A stretch of DNA of 6,860 bases from Solirubrobacterales bacterium (GTDB lineage: Bacteria > Actinomycetota > Thermoleophilia > Solirubrobacterales > Solirubrobacteraceae). Under the pieces are notes generated by a model. It searched no databases. It worked only from the letters and a program-made list of their open reading frames with translations, and was not told the DNA's origin. The stretch spans positions 1 through 6,860 of the forward strand of contig JAFMRN010000127.1 in assembly GCA_017354065.1 (NCBI GenBank), given 5' to 3'. Positions 5,207-6,860 of this stretch are shown one piece after another. The stretch's first letter is position 1. Each line of letters starts with the position of its first letter. Position numbers and translations under genes: made by a program.

Positions 5207-6030
5207 TGTCGAGCACAGCCGCCTCACTGCTGCCCCCTAAGCCCGCGGTGTCACGACGGCGGCGTTGGGGCTGGCGCCTGGCGCTACTGGTGCTCGTGGG
5301 GGTGCTGGTCTTTTCGTGGTTCGACACCGGCGCGTCGATCCCGGCGCTGATCAACGGCCTGTTCGCCAAGAACGGCTTGTTCAGCTGGGCGATCCCAAGC
5401 TCGGTCCCGCCGGCCGGCGGCGTGCTCTGGCAGAGCGTCAAGGCGGCGGTCACGACGCTCGCGATCGCGGCCCTGTCGATCGTGCTGGGGGGCGTCCTCT
5501 CACTCCTGGTGCTGCCGCTGAGCGCACGGAACATCGCGCCGGGGCGGCTGGTGTATGAGCTGACGCGACTGATCCTCGCGGTGCTGCGCTCGATCCCGGA
5601 GCTGATCATGCTGTTGATGTTCAACGTCGTGATGGGTTTCTCACCGTTCTCCTCCGTGCTCGCGTTGACGCTGCACGGCCTCGGCGTCAAGGGCAAGCTG
5701 TTCGCCGAGGCGGTGGAGGAGATGGACATGACCCCGGTCGATGCGCTGCACGTGGCCGGTGCCGGCAGGATTCAGACGTTTCTGCACGCGGTGCTGCCGG
5801 GGGTGCGGTCCACCCTGACTGGGTTGACGTTGTACCGCCTCGATTCCAACTTCCGCTCGGCTGTGACGCTCGGGGCCGTGGGCGGCGGCGGCATCGGCCA
5901 GTTGATCGACAGCTCGCTGCAGACCTACCAGTTCAAGCAGGTAACTACCTACATCATCGTGCTGGTCGTCGCGGTTATGTTGATTGAGCGGCTCTCCACG
6001 ATCCTTCGCCGGCAGCTGGGTCAGCGCTGA
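5206..6030 (+). CDS. phnE: Phosphonate ABC transporter permease PhnE
   Basis: 274 residues; the inner-membrane channel subunit, expected to act as a dimer with PhnC. Hydrophobic segments are seen near 24-39, 82-104, 120-143, 148-160 and 247-262, with an Arg-rich N-terminal tail (RRRR at 17-20) on the cytoplasmic side. The EAA loop that contacts the ATPase is at 167-187 (FAEAVEEMDMTPVDALHVAGA). It is followed by LPGVRSTLTGLTLYRLDSNFRS, and AVTLGAVGGGGIGQLI (219-234) is a PhnE-type hallmark (usually NVRSA-VLG-VGAGGIG). The ATG overlaps the phnC stop by one base (TGATG), and GGGGGA at 5191-5196, 9 nt upstream, can serve as ribosome binding site. Tight coupling supports one transporter with phnD and phnC. 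Length matches the family. Confidence 0.9.
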   Translation: MSSTAASLLPPKPAVSRRRRWGWRLALLVLVGVLVFSWFDTGASIPALINGLFAKNGLFSWAIPSSVPPAGGVLWQSVKAAVTTLAIAALSIVLGGVLSLLVLPLSARNIAPGRLVYELTRLILAVLRSIPELIMLLMFNVVMGFSPFSSVLALTLHGLGVKGKLFAEAVEEMDMTPVDALHVAGAGRIQTFLHAVLPGVRSTLTGLTLYRLDSNFRSAVTLGAVGGGGIGQLIDSSLQTYQFKQVTTYIIVLVVAVMLIERLSTILRRQLGQR

Positions 6031-6044
6031 TCTAAAGTTGACGG

Positions 6045-6860
6045 ATGTCACTTGTCGCGCTCCGCTCTCTGAGCCGGCGGTATGGATCGGTCACCGCGCT
6101 GGCCGGCCTCGACCTGGAGCTCCAGCCCGGTGAGCTGGTCGCCCTGCTCGGCCCGTCCGGCTGTGGCAAGACCACCGCGTTGCGGATCCTCGGCGGCCTG
6201 GACCGCCCCGACGCGGGTACGGTCACCGTCGGTGATCAGGACTACACGCGCGTGCCCGCCCACCAGCGGGACATGGGCATGGTCTTCCAGGCCTACAGCC
6301 TGTTCCCGAACATGACCGTGCGCGACAACATCGCTTTCGGGCTGCGGATGCGCAAGGTCACGCGTGCCGCGCGGCAGAAGCGCGCCGAGGAGCTGCTGGA
6401 GCTGGTCGGCCTGGCCGGCTCCGGCGGGCGCTACGCCCACCAGCTCTCCGGCGGGCAGCAGCAGCGTGTCGCGATCGCCCGGGCGCTGGCGATCGAACCC
6501 CAGGTGCTGCTCCTCGACGAGCCCCTGTCGGCGCTGGACGCGCGCGTCCGCGTGCAGCTCCGCGGTGAGATCCGCCAGCTGCAGAAGCGCCTCGGCATCA
6601 CCACGCTGTTCGTCACCCATGACCAGTCAGAGGCGTTGTCGCTGGCCGACCGCGTGGGGGTGATGAACGCCGGCCGCCTGGAGCAGATCGACACACCCGA
6701 GAACGTCTACCGGACGCCCGCGACCGGCTTTGTCGCCGAGTTCGTCGGCGCGATGAACCGTGTTCCGGGTCGCATCGGCGATTACGGTGAGGTCGCCGTG
6801 CTCGGCCAGCGCGTCGCGGTCCGGCCCGAGAACGGCACCGCGCCGGCGCCGGGCTCCGCG
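6045..6860 (+). CDS. PotA/MalK-type ABC transporter ATP-binding protein, 3' end cut by window
   Basis: Open from ATG 6045 to the last base, 272 visible residues. It starts 14 bp after phnE, so it is very likely in the same operon; no strong ribosome binding site is seen. It has a complete nucleotide-binding domain: Walker A GPSGCGKT (36-43), Q-loop MVFQAYSLFPNMTV (Gln82), LSGGQQQRVAIARAL (134-148), Walker B VLLLDEPLSALDAR (154-167) and switch His192 in VTHDQSEA. From about residue 235 a TOBE domain begins (FVGAMNRVPGRI and VAVRPEN), the hallmark of the PotA/MalK/UgpC/PhnT/FbpC group rather than of PhnC. It should therefore serve a second importer whose permease and binding-protein genes lie past the window. 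Given the neighbours, 2-aminoethylphosphonate (PhnT-like) or glycerol-3-phosphate (UgpC-like) are candidates; polyamine, Fe(III) or other substrates are equally open. The YSLFPN segment looks more PotA/PhnT-like than UgpC-like. Confidence 0.85.
   Translation, partial: MSLVALRSLSRRYGSVTALAGLDLELQPGELVALLGPSGCGKTTALRILGGLDRPDAGTVTVGDQDYTRVPAHQRDMGMVFQAYSLFPNMTVRDNIAFGLRMRKVTRAARQKRAEELLELVGLAGSGGRYAHQLSGGQQQRVAIARALAIEPQVLLLDEPLSALDARVRVQLRGEIRQLQKRLGITTLFVTHDQSEALSLADRVGVMNAGRLEQIDTPENVYRTPATGFVAEFVGAMNRVPGRIGDYGEVAVLGQRVAVRPENGTAPAPGSA

Noticed and set aside
5052..5729. 225-residue minus-strand open frame opposite phnC/phnE
   Set aside because: Ser/Arg/Pro-rich shadow frame with no motif, covering conserved permease sequence.
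6048..6620. 190-residue minus-strand open frame opposite the PotA-like ATPase
   Set aside because: The plus strand carries a full set of ABC ATPase motifs; the antisense product has none.
1..6860. CRISPR array, tRNA/rRNA, transposon or phage signatures
   Set aside because: No spaced direct repeats, no transposase or integrase motifs, no terminal inverted repeats and no cloverleaf-like sequence were seen; the window reads as chromosomal metabolism and transport genes.

Overview
The window is GC-rich, with strongly G/C-biased third codon positions, an actinobacterial-type promoter region and a TTG-initiated lipoprotein gene. This suggests a high-GC Gram-positive bacterium, possibly of the Thermoleophilia/Solirubrobacterales kind. 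That placement is an impression from protein style, not a database match.

Layout. (1) Bases 2-475 (+) hold the 3' end of an ilvA-type threonine ammonia-lyase: the end of the PLP domain plus a C-terminal ACT domain. (2) Bases 3242-455 (-) form a compact three-gene operon transcribed leftward: a cytoplasmic glycerophosphodiester phosphodiesterase, an AMP-forming acyl-CoA synthetase and a class I glutamine-amidotransferase-like (peptidase C26/PuuD-type) hydrolase. Both junctions are 4-bp ATGA overlaps, and the last gene overlaps the convergent ilvA by 21 bp. (3) Bases 3243-3430 are a divergent regulatory region, less GC-rich than the rest. It holds four head-to-tail 11-bp units that resemble an actinobacterial PHO box, candidate promoters in both directions, and a 20-nt hairpin that contains the ribosome binding site of the rightward operon. 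(4) Bases 3431-6860 (+) form a rightward operon: phnD (lipoprotein binding protein), phnC (ATPase), phnE (permease), then 14 bp later a second, PotA/MalK-like ABC ATPase with the start of a TOBE domain, cut by the window end.

How the genes may work together (inference). The rightward operon imports phosphonate or a related reduced or organic phosphorus compound. The leftward operon starts with an enzyme that frees sn-glycerol-3-phosphate from glycerophosphodiesters. A shared PHO-box-like element between them would make this a phosphorus-scavenging locus. The acyl-CoA synthetase and C26 hydrolase would then be unexpected members, perhaps handling the carbon or nitrogen part of the scavenged molecule. 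No C-P lyase, phosphonatase, phage, transposon, CRISPR or RNA gene is visible. No stretch above 300 bp lacks a gene.
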